DNA from: an uncultured Lachnospiraceae bacterium | Lineage (GTDB): Bacteria; Bacillota; Clostridia; Lachnospirales; Lachnospiraceae | Direction of reading: 5' to 3' | Assembly: GCA_910588285.1 (NCBI GenBank) | Contig: CAJUQB010000121.1 | Span: 1-13,034, forward strand | Length of the DNA: 13,034 nt | Part shown: in pieces, positions 1 to 8,200 of the stretch | How the letters are laid out: each line of letters starts with the position of its first letter | How positions within the stretch are numbered: the first letter of the stretch is position 1 | The notes under the pieces: generated by a model | Told to the model about the DNA's origin: nothing | Databases searched by the model: none | Seen by the model: the letters and a program-made list of their open reading frames with translations, nothing else | Translations under genes and position numbers: made by a program

Positions 1-21
1 TGCATACAAGGAAGAATCCAT
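1..21 (-). CDS. Start of an unidentified leftward gene, cut by the window edge
   Basis: Only the first seven codons are visible (MDSSLYA), starting with ATG at 19-21 and running off the left edge. The start is supported by a strong GGAGG ribosome binding site at 31-35, nine bases upstream of the ATG. A perfect TTGACA hexamer lies further upstream (minus strand, around 55-60), but I see no well-spaced -10 after it. Nothing can be said about function. The call rests only on the start signal, so it could be fortuitous. Confidence 0.45.
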
Positions 22-98
22 TATTTTCCACCTCCATTACAGATACGATTTATTTTGTCAAAATGTCGCATCTTTAAAAATATTTTTTGTAGTGCTAA

Positions 99-239
99 TT
101 ATTGGACAGTATAATTGGCGTAAATATTCAGCTTGCCTTGGCTGAACATTATAAGCAAATCCAGAAAGACGCTGAAACTTCCATGCAAAAAATCACTTTG
201 CAGGATATTATAGAATCTTATCTGCAAAGAATCTCCTGA
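99..239 (+). pseudogene. Short rightward coding fragment, possibly a ribbon-helix-helix remnant
   Basis: An open frame of about 46 codons bounded by TAA at 96-98 and ending at TGA 237-239. The visible protein has an alternating strand-like segment (IIGVNIQL), an amphipathic helix-like segment (AEHYKQIQKDAET) and a second one (ITLQDIIESYLQRI). That order and size resemble a ribbon-helix-helix DNA-binding domain, as in CopG/Arc-type antitoxins, but this is topology judged by eye, not a family match. There is no ATG and no ribosome binding site; the only alternative start is a TTG at 102. A TATAAT hexamer (110-115) lies inside the frame. It is followed at once by the hairpin at 247-288. It may be a decayed gene end or chance. 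Confidence 0.25.
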
Positions 240-246
240 TTAGAAT

Positions 247-288
247 AGAAAAACCGTTGCAACACATAAAAATGTCTGCAACAGTTTT
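247..288 (-). terminator. Bidirectional rho-independent terminator closing the ABC operon
   Basis: The arms 250-261 and 277-288 are inverted complements over 12 positions with one mismatch. Inner ACAT/ATGT pairs close a short A-rich loop. Read leftward, the stem is followed by a run of five T, the classical layout for ending the minus-strand transcript that carries the permease gene ending at 569. Read rightward, the distal arm itself ends in TTTT just after the stop at 239, so it could serve both directions. Confidence 0.7.
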
Positions 289-568
289 AGCTGTATGTCC
301 AATTAAATTTGTAGCCATATCCATGAATATTTACCCAGGTGAAAATATTTTACGGCAGAAAAGAAAAAATGATGTTAGTCAATAAATGTATTGGAAGGTT
401 CCTGCGATGATGTTTGGGTGAGAGTCTTCTCGTTTTTATTCTCTGCCCTGAAATTTTATCCAGTAATTTTAAAATCCAATCTTTCTTCATTCTGTTTATT
501 CAATCTTTCCTGACCACAGCGTTTTGACCAGTATTCTTTTTCTGTCACTTTCCGTTCGGCAGGATAAT
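289..568. other. AT-rich region downstream of the ABC operon, no convincing gene
   Basis: About 280 bases between the terminator and the permease stop. On the minus strand one frame is open from the permease tail to a TAA near 446 and contains EKEYWSKRCGQERLNK. A second frame starts with an ATG near 491 and encodes about 46 residues beginning MKKDWILKLLDK. Neither has a well-spaced ribosome binding site, and neither is recognisable. The stretch is best read as a long 3' untranslated region that may hold decayed coding sequence. Confidence 0.35.
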
Positions 569-3127
569 TTATTCTGTTCTCAATCGCTCAACAAGGCTCT
601 GCTTTTCCAAATTCTTAAAACAGAGAAACGGAATCAGTACCGCAAAAGCCAAGAGGATCGGGGTACAAATCATCAGCGGCATCAGAGTAAAATGAAACGT
701 GCTGAACTCATTGGCTGCCAGGGCACGGACACCGATTCCAACGGCCAGAGCGCTGACAAGATAAGAAACGATCAGCGTAATCGCTGCGTAATCCAGCCCC
801 TCACAAATCAGCATCTTCCGCAGCTGGCGCTTTGTCATGCCCACGGACTGAATCATGGCAAACTCTTTTTTGCGGGAAACAATGGCCGTGACCATGGAAT
901 TGATAAAGTTAAGCACACCCACCAGAGCAATGATCACGCTGATGGTATTTCCCATGACTGCCGACGCCCGTGTCTCTGCCTCATACTGCTGTGTCATGGT
1001 TTTGCGGGATGTCACGGGCAGGCTGGTGTCAATGGTCCTGGTATACGCATCCAGCATCTCTTGTGCTGCGGGAATATGTTCATCCTCCACATGGAAGAAC
1101 AGTCTCCGCAGCGTATTCTCCGGCCACTGCTCCTGGAATACGGAAGCAGGAATAATAAAGCTCATGCAGTGCTGATTCCGGACACCGCCTTCATAAGCTC
1201 CTTCCTCCACAGCCTGCAGCGGATATACAATCGCCATTACCGTATAGGTGCGATTTTCAAGCGCAATGCTGCTTCCAACGGCAGGAACAGGTAATACAGC
1301 ATTTCTCTCCAGGTCTGTGGAATCTATGGCAGGCCCGATCGCCAACACATAGTCGCCGCTGGCAAATTTTTCTGCATCATAGCTGCCGGAGAGCAAATAC
1401 CTCTCCTGCGTAATTGTATCCAGAGGGATCCCGTCCATTCCGTACAGTACACCGAGCGCTTCTCGGGTTTCCATGGCTTTTTTTATCTGAGCAGGACCGG
1501 ACGAATCGTAAGTTGCCCAATCCTCCAGCATTTCCTGGGTATAGAAGGCGTCGATATTTTGCACCGTCTCATCATCCAGTGTCAGTTCAAATTGATGCGA
1601 ATATTGATGGCCAATGGCTTCCAAACCAGCCAATCCTTCCACGGATGCCACCAGTTTTGCATTCAGGGTGGAACCATGGGGGTCATATCCGCCAAGATAG
1701 TCTGCACTGCTGCTGTCATCCAGCTGGAAGTCACTGATCGTCAGCTCAGACAGGTATTTCTCCATATCAAAAGCAGCATTCTTCGCGTAGAAACAGCCAA
1801 GCAGTACCAACCCCAAGGTCAGAGAGCAGATGACTGTCACTGTCCTTTTTTTGTTCCGCCCCAGATTCGCCCAGGCCATTCCGGTAATGGAAGCGCCATT
1901 CCGGGTGCGTTTGCTTTTTTTCTTGCTTGCGGCAGCGGCATCACTCATCCGCAGCGCTTCGATGGGAGAAACCTTGCCGGCCAGCCTTGCCGGACGCAGG
2001 CAGGAAATCGTGACCGTCAGCCATGCAAAAAGGGCAGAGCCAAGGAAAATCACAGGATTGGAGGAAACCACAGCCTTGCCCTCCTGCTGCCCCATCAGCA
2101 CAGGAACCAGCACCACGCCCAGCAGCCAGCCCAAGAGCAGCCCCATCGGAATACCGATCACGCACAGCCGGTTTGCCTGACCATAAATGAGTTTCCGGAT
2201 CTGCTTTGTGGTTGTTCCCAGTGTTTTCAGCTTTCCATAGAACTGGATGTCGGCAGTAACGCTGATCTGAAAGATATTATAAATAATCAGATAGCCGGCC
2301 AGGAACACCAGCACCATACCCAAATACATGGGAATGCTTTCCTGGGCTGCGGTAGCATTCATCTCTGGTGAATATGCCAGATTCACGCCAAATTTCAAGT
2401 CCGTCAATCCGGTGTCTGCCAAAATATTCTCCATGGTGGCCTCAATATTGCGGTCGCTGTGCAGGATCACCTGTGCGGTATGCAGGCCTAAAATGCTCGT
2501 TTTCCCGTCAGCCACATGGTCTCCGATCATCTCATCCGCAAATTCCCGGCTTACCCAGGCCATGCTGGCATAGACAGATTCGTTGCCCTCCCAGAAACCG
2601 CAGAGGGTAAAGGTGGAGGTGGTCACCTCATCCTTTGCAAGATCCTTGCGCCATTCCAGCGTTACAGTCTCCCCCAGCTGATGGGGAATTCCCAGGCGAT
2701 CCAGGATCAATGTGTCCAGAGCGATCTCATCTGCTGTTGTTGGCATTGCTCCGGTGGCAGGCATAGCAAAGGAATGCCTGGCATTGATGTCACTGCTCCA
2801 ACGGATCTCAACCTGTTTGCCGCCCAGCTTTTTGTTTTGTGCAAGACCAAGCACAAGGCTTTCTCCGGCTTCTGCAACATCAGGGTGATTGGCGATCAGC
2901 GAAAACTGCTCTGGGGTGATGGTCTTAAAGGATGCCTGACCATCATAACCAGTTTGCCGGAAGGTCATTTCCACCATGTTTTTGCTCATACTCTGCGCCA
3001 GGGTAAAGAGGGTGGTGAACATGATCGTAGTCATTAAGACGGCCATAATCGCCACCAGGTTCCGGCCTTTATTTTTCTTAAACGTTCGCTGATTCAGCGT
3101 CTGAATTGGTTTGAATCCTGTTTTCAT
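569..3127 (-). CDS. ABC transporter permease, FtsX/MacB type, 852 aa (ABC-B permease)
   Basis: Integral membrane subunit of an exporter or envelope-stress ABC system. By hydropathy I place eight membrane segments at about residues 24-45, 266-288, 320-345, 358-377, 429-447, 728-750, 778-800 and 815-836. Two large extracytoplasmic domains (about 46-265 and 448-727) each precede an FtsX-type membrane block. Family marks are KTLGTTTKQIR (301-311) after segment 2, SRKKEFAMIQSVGMTKRQL after segment 6, and the C-terminal LEKQSLVERLR. It is collinear with the 845-aa permease at 3928-6465, so the two are paralogues. The start is fixed by a 4-base ATGA overlap with the ATPase stop and by GGGAGGG upstream, so translation is probably coupled. 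Substrate unknown; relatives handle peptides, lipoproteins or antimicrobial resistance. Confidence 0.93.
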   Translation of the reverse strand: MKTGFKPIQTLNQRTFKKNKGRNLVAIMAVLMTTIMFTTLFTLAQSMSKNMVEMTFRQTGYDGQASFKTITPEQFSLIANHPDVAEAGESLVLGLAQNKKLGGKQVEIRWSSDINARHSFAMPATGAMPTTADEIALDTLILDRLGIPHQLGETVTLEWRKDLAKDEVTTSTFTLCGFWEGNESVYASMAWVSREFADEMIGDHVADGKTSILGLHTAQVILHSDRNIEATMENILADTGLTDLKFGVNLAYSPEMNATAAQESIPMYLGMVLVFLAGYLIIYNIFQISVTADIQFYGKLKTLGTTTKQIRKLIYGQANRLCVIGIPMGLLLGWLLGVVLVPVLMGQQEGKAVVSSNPVIFLGSALFAWLTVTISCLRPARLAGKVSPIEALRMSDAAAASKKKSKRTRNGASITGMAWANLGRNKKRTVTVICSLTLGLVLLGCFYAKNAAFDMEKYLSELTISDFQLDDSSSADYLGGYDPHGSTLNAKLVASVEGLAGLEAIGHQYSHQFELTLDDETVQNIDAFYTQEMLEDWATYDSSGPAQIKKAMETREALGVLYGMDGIPLDTITQERYLLSGSYDAEKFASGDYVLAIGPAIDSTDLERNAVLPVPAVGSSIALENRTYTVMAIVYPLQAVEEGAYEGGVRNQHCMSFIIPASVFQEQWPENTLRRLFFHVEDEHIPAAQEMLDAYTRTIDTSLPVTSRKTMTQQYEAETRASAVMGNTISVIIALVGVLNFINSMVTAIVSRKKEFAMIQSVGMTKRQLRKMLICEGLDYAAITLIVSYLVSALAVGIGVRALAANEFSTFHFTLMPLMICTPILLAFAVLIPFLCFKNLEKQSLVERLRTE

Positions 3128-3813
3128 CCTGCAGCCCTCCCTGATTGAGACGCGATGCGGCCGTCCTCAATTCGGACAATCCGATCCGCCATCTGTGCAA
3201 TTTCCGGGTTATGGGTAATCATCACGATTGTCTGGTTAAATTCTTTGCTGGTCATTTTCAGCAGACCAATCACATCGTCACTGGTTTTGGAATCCAGGTT
3301 GCCCGTGGGTTCATCCGCCAGGATAATAGCAGGCTTAGAGGCCAGCGCACGGGCAATGGCCACTCTCTGCTGCTGCCCGCCGGAAAGATTGTTGGGCAGG
3401 CGATCCAGCTTCTTCTCCAAACCAAGCAGGCCAACAATCTCCATGATAAATGTTTCATCCGGCTTGCGGCCATCCAGAGAGATGGGGAAAACGATATTTT
3501 CCCAAACACTGAGTACCGGCACCAGATTGTAATTCTGAAAAATGAAGCCGATATGATTGCGCCGGAAAATGGTAGCCTGTTCGCTGTTCAGCTTTGCCAG
3601 TTCCGTATTTCCAATTTGAATACTGCCCTCGCTGGGGGTATCCAGTCCGCCCAGCATATTCAGCAGCGTAGATTTTCCAGATCCGGAGGTGCCGATGATG
3701 GCAGTAAACTTACCGCGCTCGATCTCCAGATCGATACCATCCAATGCCTTGACCAGAGCTTCGTCCTTCCCGTAATATTTTTTAAGACCGGCAGCCTTCA
3801 AAATTGCTTCCAT
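3124..3813 (-). CDS. ABC transporter ATP-binding protein, MacB/LolD-like, 229 aa (ABC-B ATPase)
   Basis: Cytoplasmic ATPase that powers the permease encoded next. All nucleotide-binding elements are intact: Walker A GTSGSGKST (41-49), Q-loop Gln93 in FQNYNLVP, signature LSGGQ (143-147), Walker B ending ILADE (164-168), D-loop NLD and H-loop His201 (MITH). The length is normal for the MacB/LolD/FtsE group of ATPases that pair with FtsX-type permeases. ATG is preceded by AAGGAGG eight bases upstream. Its 114-bp upstream gap carries a predicted regulated promoter, so it probably heads its own inducible unit even though it also follows ABC-A on the same strand. Confidence 0.95.
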   Translation of the reverse strand: MEAILKAAGLKKYYGKDEALVKALDGIDLEIERGKFTAIIGTSGSGKSTLLNMLGGLDTPSEGSIQIGNTELAKLNSEQATIFRRNHIGFIFQNYNLVPVLSVWENIVFPISLDGRKPDETFIMEIVGLLGLEKKLDRLPNNLSGGQQQRVAIARALASKPAIILADEPTGNLDSKTSDDVIGLLKMTSKEFNQTIVMITHNPEIAQMADRIVRIEDGRIASQSGRAAG

Positions 3814-3856
3814 AAGTATTTCCTCCTTGTAACCGGGAATCCGTTTCCCTTTTCTG

Positions 3857-3906
3857 ATTCTATTCTATCAGTTCAATGTCACAGGGAAGGTACAGCAAAG
3901 GTACAG
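3857..3906 (-). promoter_or_regulatory. Predicted response-regulator-controlled promoter of ABC-B: three 11-bp-phased repeats plus -10
   Basis: On the minus strand, CTGTACC (3906-3900), CTGTACC (3895-3889) and CTGTGAC (3884-3878) recur at exactly 11-bp spacing. After the last repeat come 10 bases and then TAGAAT (3867-3862), preceded by TG one base upstream, which makes an extended -10. There is no good independent -35; the repeats occupy that position. This is the layout known for OmpR/PhoB-family activators, whose direct-repeat boxes replace the -35. The only such regulator in the window is the one at 8197-8883. That this regulator binds here is inference. Confidence 0.65.
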
Positions 3907-3927
3907 TTTTGTAACTTTTGAATAATT

Positions 3928-6465
3928 TCACGCTACAATCCGCAAACGCTCTGTAATGCTTCCTTTCTCAAGAAACCGGCAGCACATCAGGGGTACTGCC
4001 ACTGCCAGGAACAGCATGAGAGGCAGGACGGCCCACAGGGGAGCCAGGGTATAATGATAGGTTATACACCAAGTGTTCATCTGTGAAAAAACGGCCGGCA
4101 TCCCAAACCAGGTCACAAAGAAGGTCACTGGCAGCAAAATTACGGTCAAAAGAGCCCCATGAAGCAAGCCCTCTGTCATCAGAAGCCATTGCAGCTGTCT
4201 GCCGGTCATACCAAGGCTCTGATAAACCGCAAATTCTTTCTTTCGCACCATGGTCTTTGTAACCAGCATATTGGCAAAGTTCAAAAGACCGATGGCCATC
4301 AACACGATCCCCACAATCAGCTTGGGCAGGCATTCATTCAACCTGGCGTTTTGGAAAACTTCCTGATAATCGCTGCGCATCCATATACTGATCCCGCGAT
4401 TCAAGCTCTGCTGATACGAGCTGAGATAGTGTTCAAATTCCTCCTGCCCGCCATGGTCAATGTTGACTGCCAGCTGACGGATCCCCTCATCCGGGAACAG
4501 CTGATCAAATAAGGACAGTGGTACAAAATAAGCCAGATGAAAGCTGGACTTTGGACTGTTACTTCCGCTTAAAAATGAGGTATCCCCCATAACAGAAGCC
4601 AGCACAGCAAGCTGCTCTCCCCCCAGCTCCACAGTTTCTCCGGCAACAGGCGAGGACACGCCCTCCACATAAGCGCCTGCAGCCACAACATACCGCCCAT
4701 CCGCAAACTGTTCTGCATCAAAATCACCGCTGGTGACCGGACAGTTATCCAGTACATACCGCAGGTAGGCGTCCTCCAGCGCAATCACTATGCCGTAATA
4801 GCTGCCCGTCTGTTCCAGGCAGTCCAAACCGGCACACCAATCGGGGTAGGCAGCCTGACTTTCTCTGCGGGTCATGGTTTCATCATAAGGTTCATTGTAA
4901 AAGTCCACGATTCGCCGGCGCAGCTCGTCAGAAGCCGTCAGCTCCACTTCCTTGGATTTCAGGACGCTTACTTCCAAAACCTCACTGCGACCGCGCAGAT
5001 CGCTGACGATCTGTTCCGTGATGGCCCGGTTATTGGGGTTATACCGCTGTAAGGTGGACGCCGCAGAGCCGTCCTCGATGGTGTAGTCCCACGGAGACAT
5101 CCCGTTTAAGTACAGTCCTTCGTCGACGCTGGTGTAACGAATCCAGGTAGCGCAGAGCAACAGAAGGGAGAACAGCAAAGACAGCAGGGAAAGAAGTGTA
5201 CGCCCTTTATTTCTCCCCAGGGAGCGAAGGGCCAGACGGAGAATACTGACTTTTCCTGTACTGCTGCGCCCCCGTCCTTTCGGCGCCCGTTCATCCAAAT
5301 TCCGCAGCATCTCTGTTGGCATCATTCCGCCTGTCCGGGCCGCAGGCAGAAAATACGCCAGCAAAACGGTTCCGAAGGTACAAAGTGCTGCCAGAGCGAA
5401 CGGCTCCCAGGATAGGAAGTAGATTGCCGGGTTTTGCTCCATGCCGGTCACGATCTGCGGTGTAACCAGATAGTGGATACCAAATCCCGTCAGCCAGCCG
5501 GGGAGCAGGCCAAAAAGTGAGAGCAGCGCGGCCTTCTCCAACAGAAACCAGCGGATCTGCCGCGGTGTCATGCCCAAAGTTTTCAGCCCCGCAAAAAAGC
5601 GGGTATCCTGATCCAGGGCCACATGAATGATACTGTAAATCATCAAAAAACCGCACAAAAGCACCACTAATGCAGGAATGTAGAAGGGTGTTGCCTCCTT
5701 ACCTGCCATTTCCATTCTGGCTTCGTTATAGGCCAGATTGGTGGTGTAAGCCACCTGATTTACGCCCTGATCTGCCATGATCTGCTGGGCCTGCTGCTCC
5801 AATTTCTTTGGCTGATGGAGATCCACCCCCATGGTGACGGATGCCGTATCCGGGTATCCGGTCAGAAGTCCGGCAGCGCACTCCGCTGTCACCCAGGCAC
5901 AGGCTTCTGTGAAGTTTGTGGGGCTTGCCCACCATCCGCAGAGGGTAAAATCCGTGCTGTGCTGTCCTCCCTTGCTGTCTGTCCACTGGATAGACACCGG
6001 AGCCCCCAGTTCATGAAGAACCCCCAGAGAGTCCATGGTAAATTCATCCAGAGCGATTTCTCCTGATTTCTCCGGCAAACGCCCTGTTGTAGGTACAGAG
6101 AGGATGCTCTTTGCATAGTCCCGATCGGTTACCGCCAGCTTAACACTGCGGACACCCATCATCTCATCAGAGAGCTGACCCAAAGCGCTGATCCGAACCG
6201 TGCTTTTTACATTGGGATGCTGCGCCAATTTATCTGCCTGATGCGGGGTCAATCCATGGTAGAGGATGTGGCTGGCGGAGCCGTATCGGTACTCATAATT
6301 GAGCAGATACGCATTTTCTACTGAGCTGCCCAGAAGAAACGTGAAGGCATACAGTCCTGTAATCAAAACCGCTGCAAAAGCCAGCAGTAAATTTTTTGCT
6401 TTGTGAAATTTGAAATCCCGCCTCGCAAGTGTGTGACATATTTTCAGGTTGTTATTTGCAAGCAT
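3928..6465 (-). CDS. ABC transporter permease, FtsX/MacB type, 845 aa (ABC-A permease)
   Basis: Membrane subunit paralogous to the permease at 569-3127. Predicted membrane segments lie at about residues 26-46, 262-284, 313-335, 352-375, 423-442, 714-735, 767-788 and 808-829, with large outside domains at about 47-261 and 443-713. Conserved FtsX-family stretches are LKTLGMTPRQIR (294-305), RKKEFAVYQSLGMTGRQL and the tail LEKGSITERLR. Both permeases share a TLCGxW motif in the first outside domain (FTLCGWW around 173-179). ATG has AAGGAGG five bases upstream, and only 10 bases separate it from its ATPase. The specific substrate is not evident. I see no terminator after its stop, so read-through into ABC-B is possible. 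Confidence 0.93.
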   Translation of the reverse strand: MLANNNLKICHTLARRDFKFHKAKNLLLAFAAVLITGLYAFTFLLGSSVENAYLLNYEYRYGSASHILYHGLTPHQADKLAQHPNVKSTVRISALGQLSDEMMGVRSVKLAVTDRDYAKSILSVPTTGRLPEKSGEIALDEFTMDSLGVLHELGAPVSIQWTDSKGGQHSTDFTLCGWWASPTNFTEACAWVTAECAAGLLTGYPDTASVTMGVDLHQPKKLEQQAQQIMADQGVNQVAYTTNLAYNEARMEMAGKEATPFYIPALVVLLCGFLMIYSIIHVALDQDTRFFAGLKTLGMTPRQIRWFLLEKAALLSLFGLLPGWLTGFGIHYLVTPQIVTGMEQNPAIYFLSWEPFALAALCTFGTVLLAYFLPAARTGGMMPTEMLRNLDERAPKGRGRSSTGKVSILRLALRSLGRNKGRTLLSLLSLLFSLLLLCATWIRYTSVDEGLYLNGMSPWDYTIEDGSAASTLQRYNPNNRAITEQIVSDLRGRSEVLEVSVLKSKEVELTASDELRRRIVDFYNEPYDETMTRRESQAAYPDWCAGLDCLEQTGSYYGIVIALEDAYLRYVLDNCPVTSGDFDAEQFADGRYVVAAGAYVEGVSSPVAGETVELGGEQLAVLASVMGDTSFLSGSNSPKSSFHLAYFVPLSLFDQLFPDEGIRQLAVNIDHGGQEEFEHYLSSYQQSLNRGISIWMRSDYQEVFQNARLNECLPKLIVGIVLMAIGLLNFANMLVTKTMVRKKEFAVYQSLGMTGRQLQWLLMTEGLLHGALLTVILLPVTFFVTWFGMPAVFSQMNTWCITYHYTLAPLWAVLPLMLFLAVAVPLMCCRFLEKGSITERLRIVA

Positions 6466-6475
6466 AGCAACCTCC

Positions 6476-7141
6476 TTACGCCTTCAGGCGGCCGTCTTCC
6501 ATGCGAAGCACACGGTCCGCCATCTGTGCGACCTCAAGGTTGTGGGTGATCATAATGAGTGTCTGGTGATAGGTCTCCACAGACAGTTTCAAAAGTCCCA
6601 ACACATTTTGTCCGCTTTTTACATCCAGGTTTCCGGTAGGTTCATCGGCAAGAAGAATGGCCGGCTTGGCAATCAGCGCCCTGGCGATCGCGGCCCGCTG
6701 CTGCCCGCCGCCGGAAAGCTGGTGGGGATAGGCATTCAGCCGGTCCTCCAGCCGAAGCTGCTGCACGACATCCCCGAAGAAGCGCTGATCCGGCGTACTG
6801 CCAGCCAGGCTGAGGGGGAACAGAATGTTTTCTTTTACGGTCAGTGTTGGAACCAGATTAAAATTCTGATACACAAAGCCTACTTTGCTGCGGCGAAACA
6901 CAGCCAGCTCTTTTTCCTTCAAACCGGACAGATTTACACCATCTACGATTACTTCCCCCTCATCTGGTGTATCCAGCCCGCCGATCATGTTCAGAAAGGT
7001 GGTTTTGCCGGAGCCGGATACACCGATAATGGCAGTAAACTTCCCTTTCTCAATAGAAAGGTCGATACCATCCAGGGCTTTGACTTGTGCCTCTCCCTTT
7101 CCAAAGTATTTCTTTAATTGATGTACCGTTACGATTTCCAT
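6476..7141 (-). CDS. ABC transporter ATP-binding protein, MacB/LolD-like, 221 aa (ABC-A ATPase), with altered signature motif
   Basis: Cytoplasmic ATPase partner of the permease at 3928-6465. Walker A GVSGSGKTT (40-48), Q-loop Gln92 in YQNFNLVP, Walker B ILLADE (162-167), D-loop NLD and H-loop His200 are intact. The ABC signature reads LSGGGQQR (142-149) where the paralogue has LSGGQQQR: the usual fifth residue Gln is Gly, encoded GGG in the DNA. The motif is otherwise whole, so activity is likely but should not be assumed normal. It follows the kinase stop by 39 bases, too little for a typical regulated promoter, so it is probably in the regulator-kinase transcript. A purine-rich stretch (GAGAGGAAG) precedes the ATG. 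Confidence 0.95.
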   Translation of the reverse strand: MEIVTVHQLKKYFGKGEAQVKALDGIDLSIEKGKFTAIIGVSGSGKTTFLNMIGGLDTPDEGEVIVDGVNLSGLKEKELAVFRRSKVGFVYQNFNLVPTLTVKENILFPLSLAGSTPDQRFFGDVVQQLRLEDRLNAYPHQLSGGGQQRAAIARALIAKPAILLADEPTGNLDVKSGQNVLGLLKLSVETYHQTLIMITHNLEVAQMADRVLRMEDGRLKA

Positions 7142-7180
7142 CGTTTCATACTTCCTCTCTCCCTCATATACGCAATTTGC

Positions 7181-8200
7181 TCAACTCAGCAAATAGACAG
7201 AGAAGGTGGTGCCTTCTCCGTAATTTGATTTTACGCTGATATAGCCTTTCTGCCGCGTAATAATCCCGTTGGCCAGATACAGCCCCAGTCCAACGCCTTC
7301 TTCCGCAGCTGTTTCCTGGGCCCGATAAAAACGCTGAAAAATATCGTGATAATGCTCCTCATGGATGCCGATACCGGTATCGGAAATATCAATTCGCGTA
7401 TAGAATTGCCACGGGCGGACAGACACAGAAATGCTGCCGCCTTCCGGGGTGTATTTTACCCCGTTCTCCAGGATATTGCCCAGGGCCTCCGCCGTCCACT
7501 TAGGGTCATGCTGCACCGTAACCGATGGCGCGCAGTCCGCTGACAACTGAATATTTTTTCGATCCGCTTTCGCCCATACGCCGCTGATTGCCTGAGCAAT
7601 GGTCTTATCAAGAGGCGCTTCTTCCATGTGCAGGACAAAGGTCCCTGTTTCCAGCCGGGACATTTTGATCAAAGACTGCATCAAAAAATCCAATTTATGG
7701 ATCTGCGAGGCCATGGTTTCCAGAAACTCCGCCCGCTTTTCCTCTGTCAGCTGATGCTGTCTCAGGATGCCGGTAAACATCTGGATATTGGCAATCGGGG
7801 TTTTCACTTGATGGGAAATATCGCTGACCAGCTCCTGAATGGTCTGCTTATCCCGCTGGCTCTGCACTTTGCCCTCGTTCATAATGTCATAGTATTGCAG
7901 GAGCTTTCCCTGTACCCTGGCTGTTACGCTGTCCTCATAAGGCCGCTCCACCTCGGGCTGTCTCCCGGATATCAAGGCGTCCAGCGTATCACATATTTCA
8001 TCTGCAAAGTGAAAGATCTGTCTACGCTGAACCCATATCCACAGGCCGGCTAATACAAAAATACCGCCTGTCACAGCCAACAGGCTGTAACGAACACCGG
8101 AACGGGGAACAAATGCCCACAAGAGCCAAAACAGCAAAGAAAAAAGCACCGCAGCTGCCAAAACCATCAAAATTTGCAAAGTTTTTGGGTGCTTCTTCAT
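7181..8200 (-). CDS. Sensor histidine kinase with short extracytoplasmic loop, 339 aa
   Basis: Membrane histidine kinase that autophosphorylates and passes the phosphate to the adjacent regulator. Two membrane segments (about 8-30 and 40-57) flank an outside loop of only about nine residues (VPRSGVRYS), so there is no room for a ligand-binding domain. This resembles intramembrane-sensing or VncS/BceS-like kinases that read the state of a partner ABC transporter. Catalytic parts: H-box SDISHQVKTP with His130, N-box NILENGVKYT (242-251; key Asn246), G1 box DTGIGI from Asp274, and G2 box GVGLGL (302-307). The start overlaps the regulator stop as ATGA, with AGGAGG six bases upstream. The signal sensed is unknown; an antimicrobial peptide or transport flux is an inference from family and context. 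Confidence 0.93.
   Translation of the reverse strand: MKKHPKTLQILMVLAAAVLFSLLFWLLWAFVPRSGVRYSLLAVTGGIFVLAGLWIWVQRRQIFHFADEICDTLDALISGRQPEVERPYEDSVTARVQGKLLQYYDIMNEGKVQSQRDKQTIQELVSDISHQVKTPIANIQMFTGILRQHQLTEEKRAEFLETMASQIHKLDFLMQSLIKMSRLETGTFVLHMEEAPLDKTIAQAISGVWAKADRKNIQLSADCAPSVTVQHDPKWTAEALGNILENGVKYTPEGGSISVSVRPWQFYTRIDISDTGIGIHEEHYHDIFQRFYRAQETAAEEGVGLGLYLANGIITRQKGYISVKSNYGEGTTFSVYLLS

Noticed and set aside
524..1294. Long plus-strand open frames opposite the permease genes (also at 1559-2371, 2516-3037 and 3145-3921)
   Set aside because: They are antisense to genes with clear family motifs, have no good ribosome binding sites, and encode low-complexity, His/Gln/Cys-rich protein typical of mirror frames.
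6449..7117. 222-codon plus-strand frame opposite the ABC-A ATPase
   Set aside because: The minus strand encodes Walker A, signature, Walker B and H-loop in order; the opposite frame has no recognisable domain.
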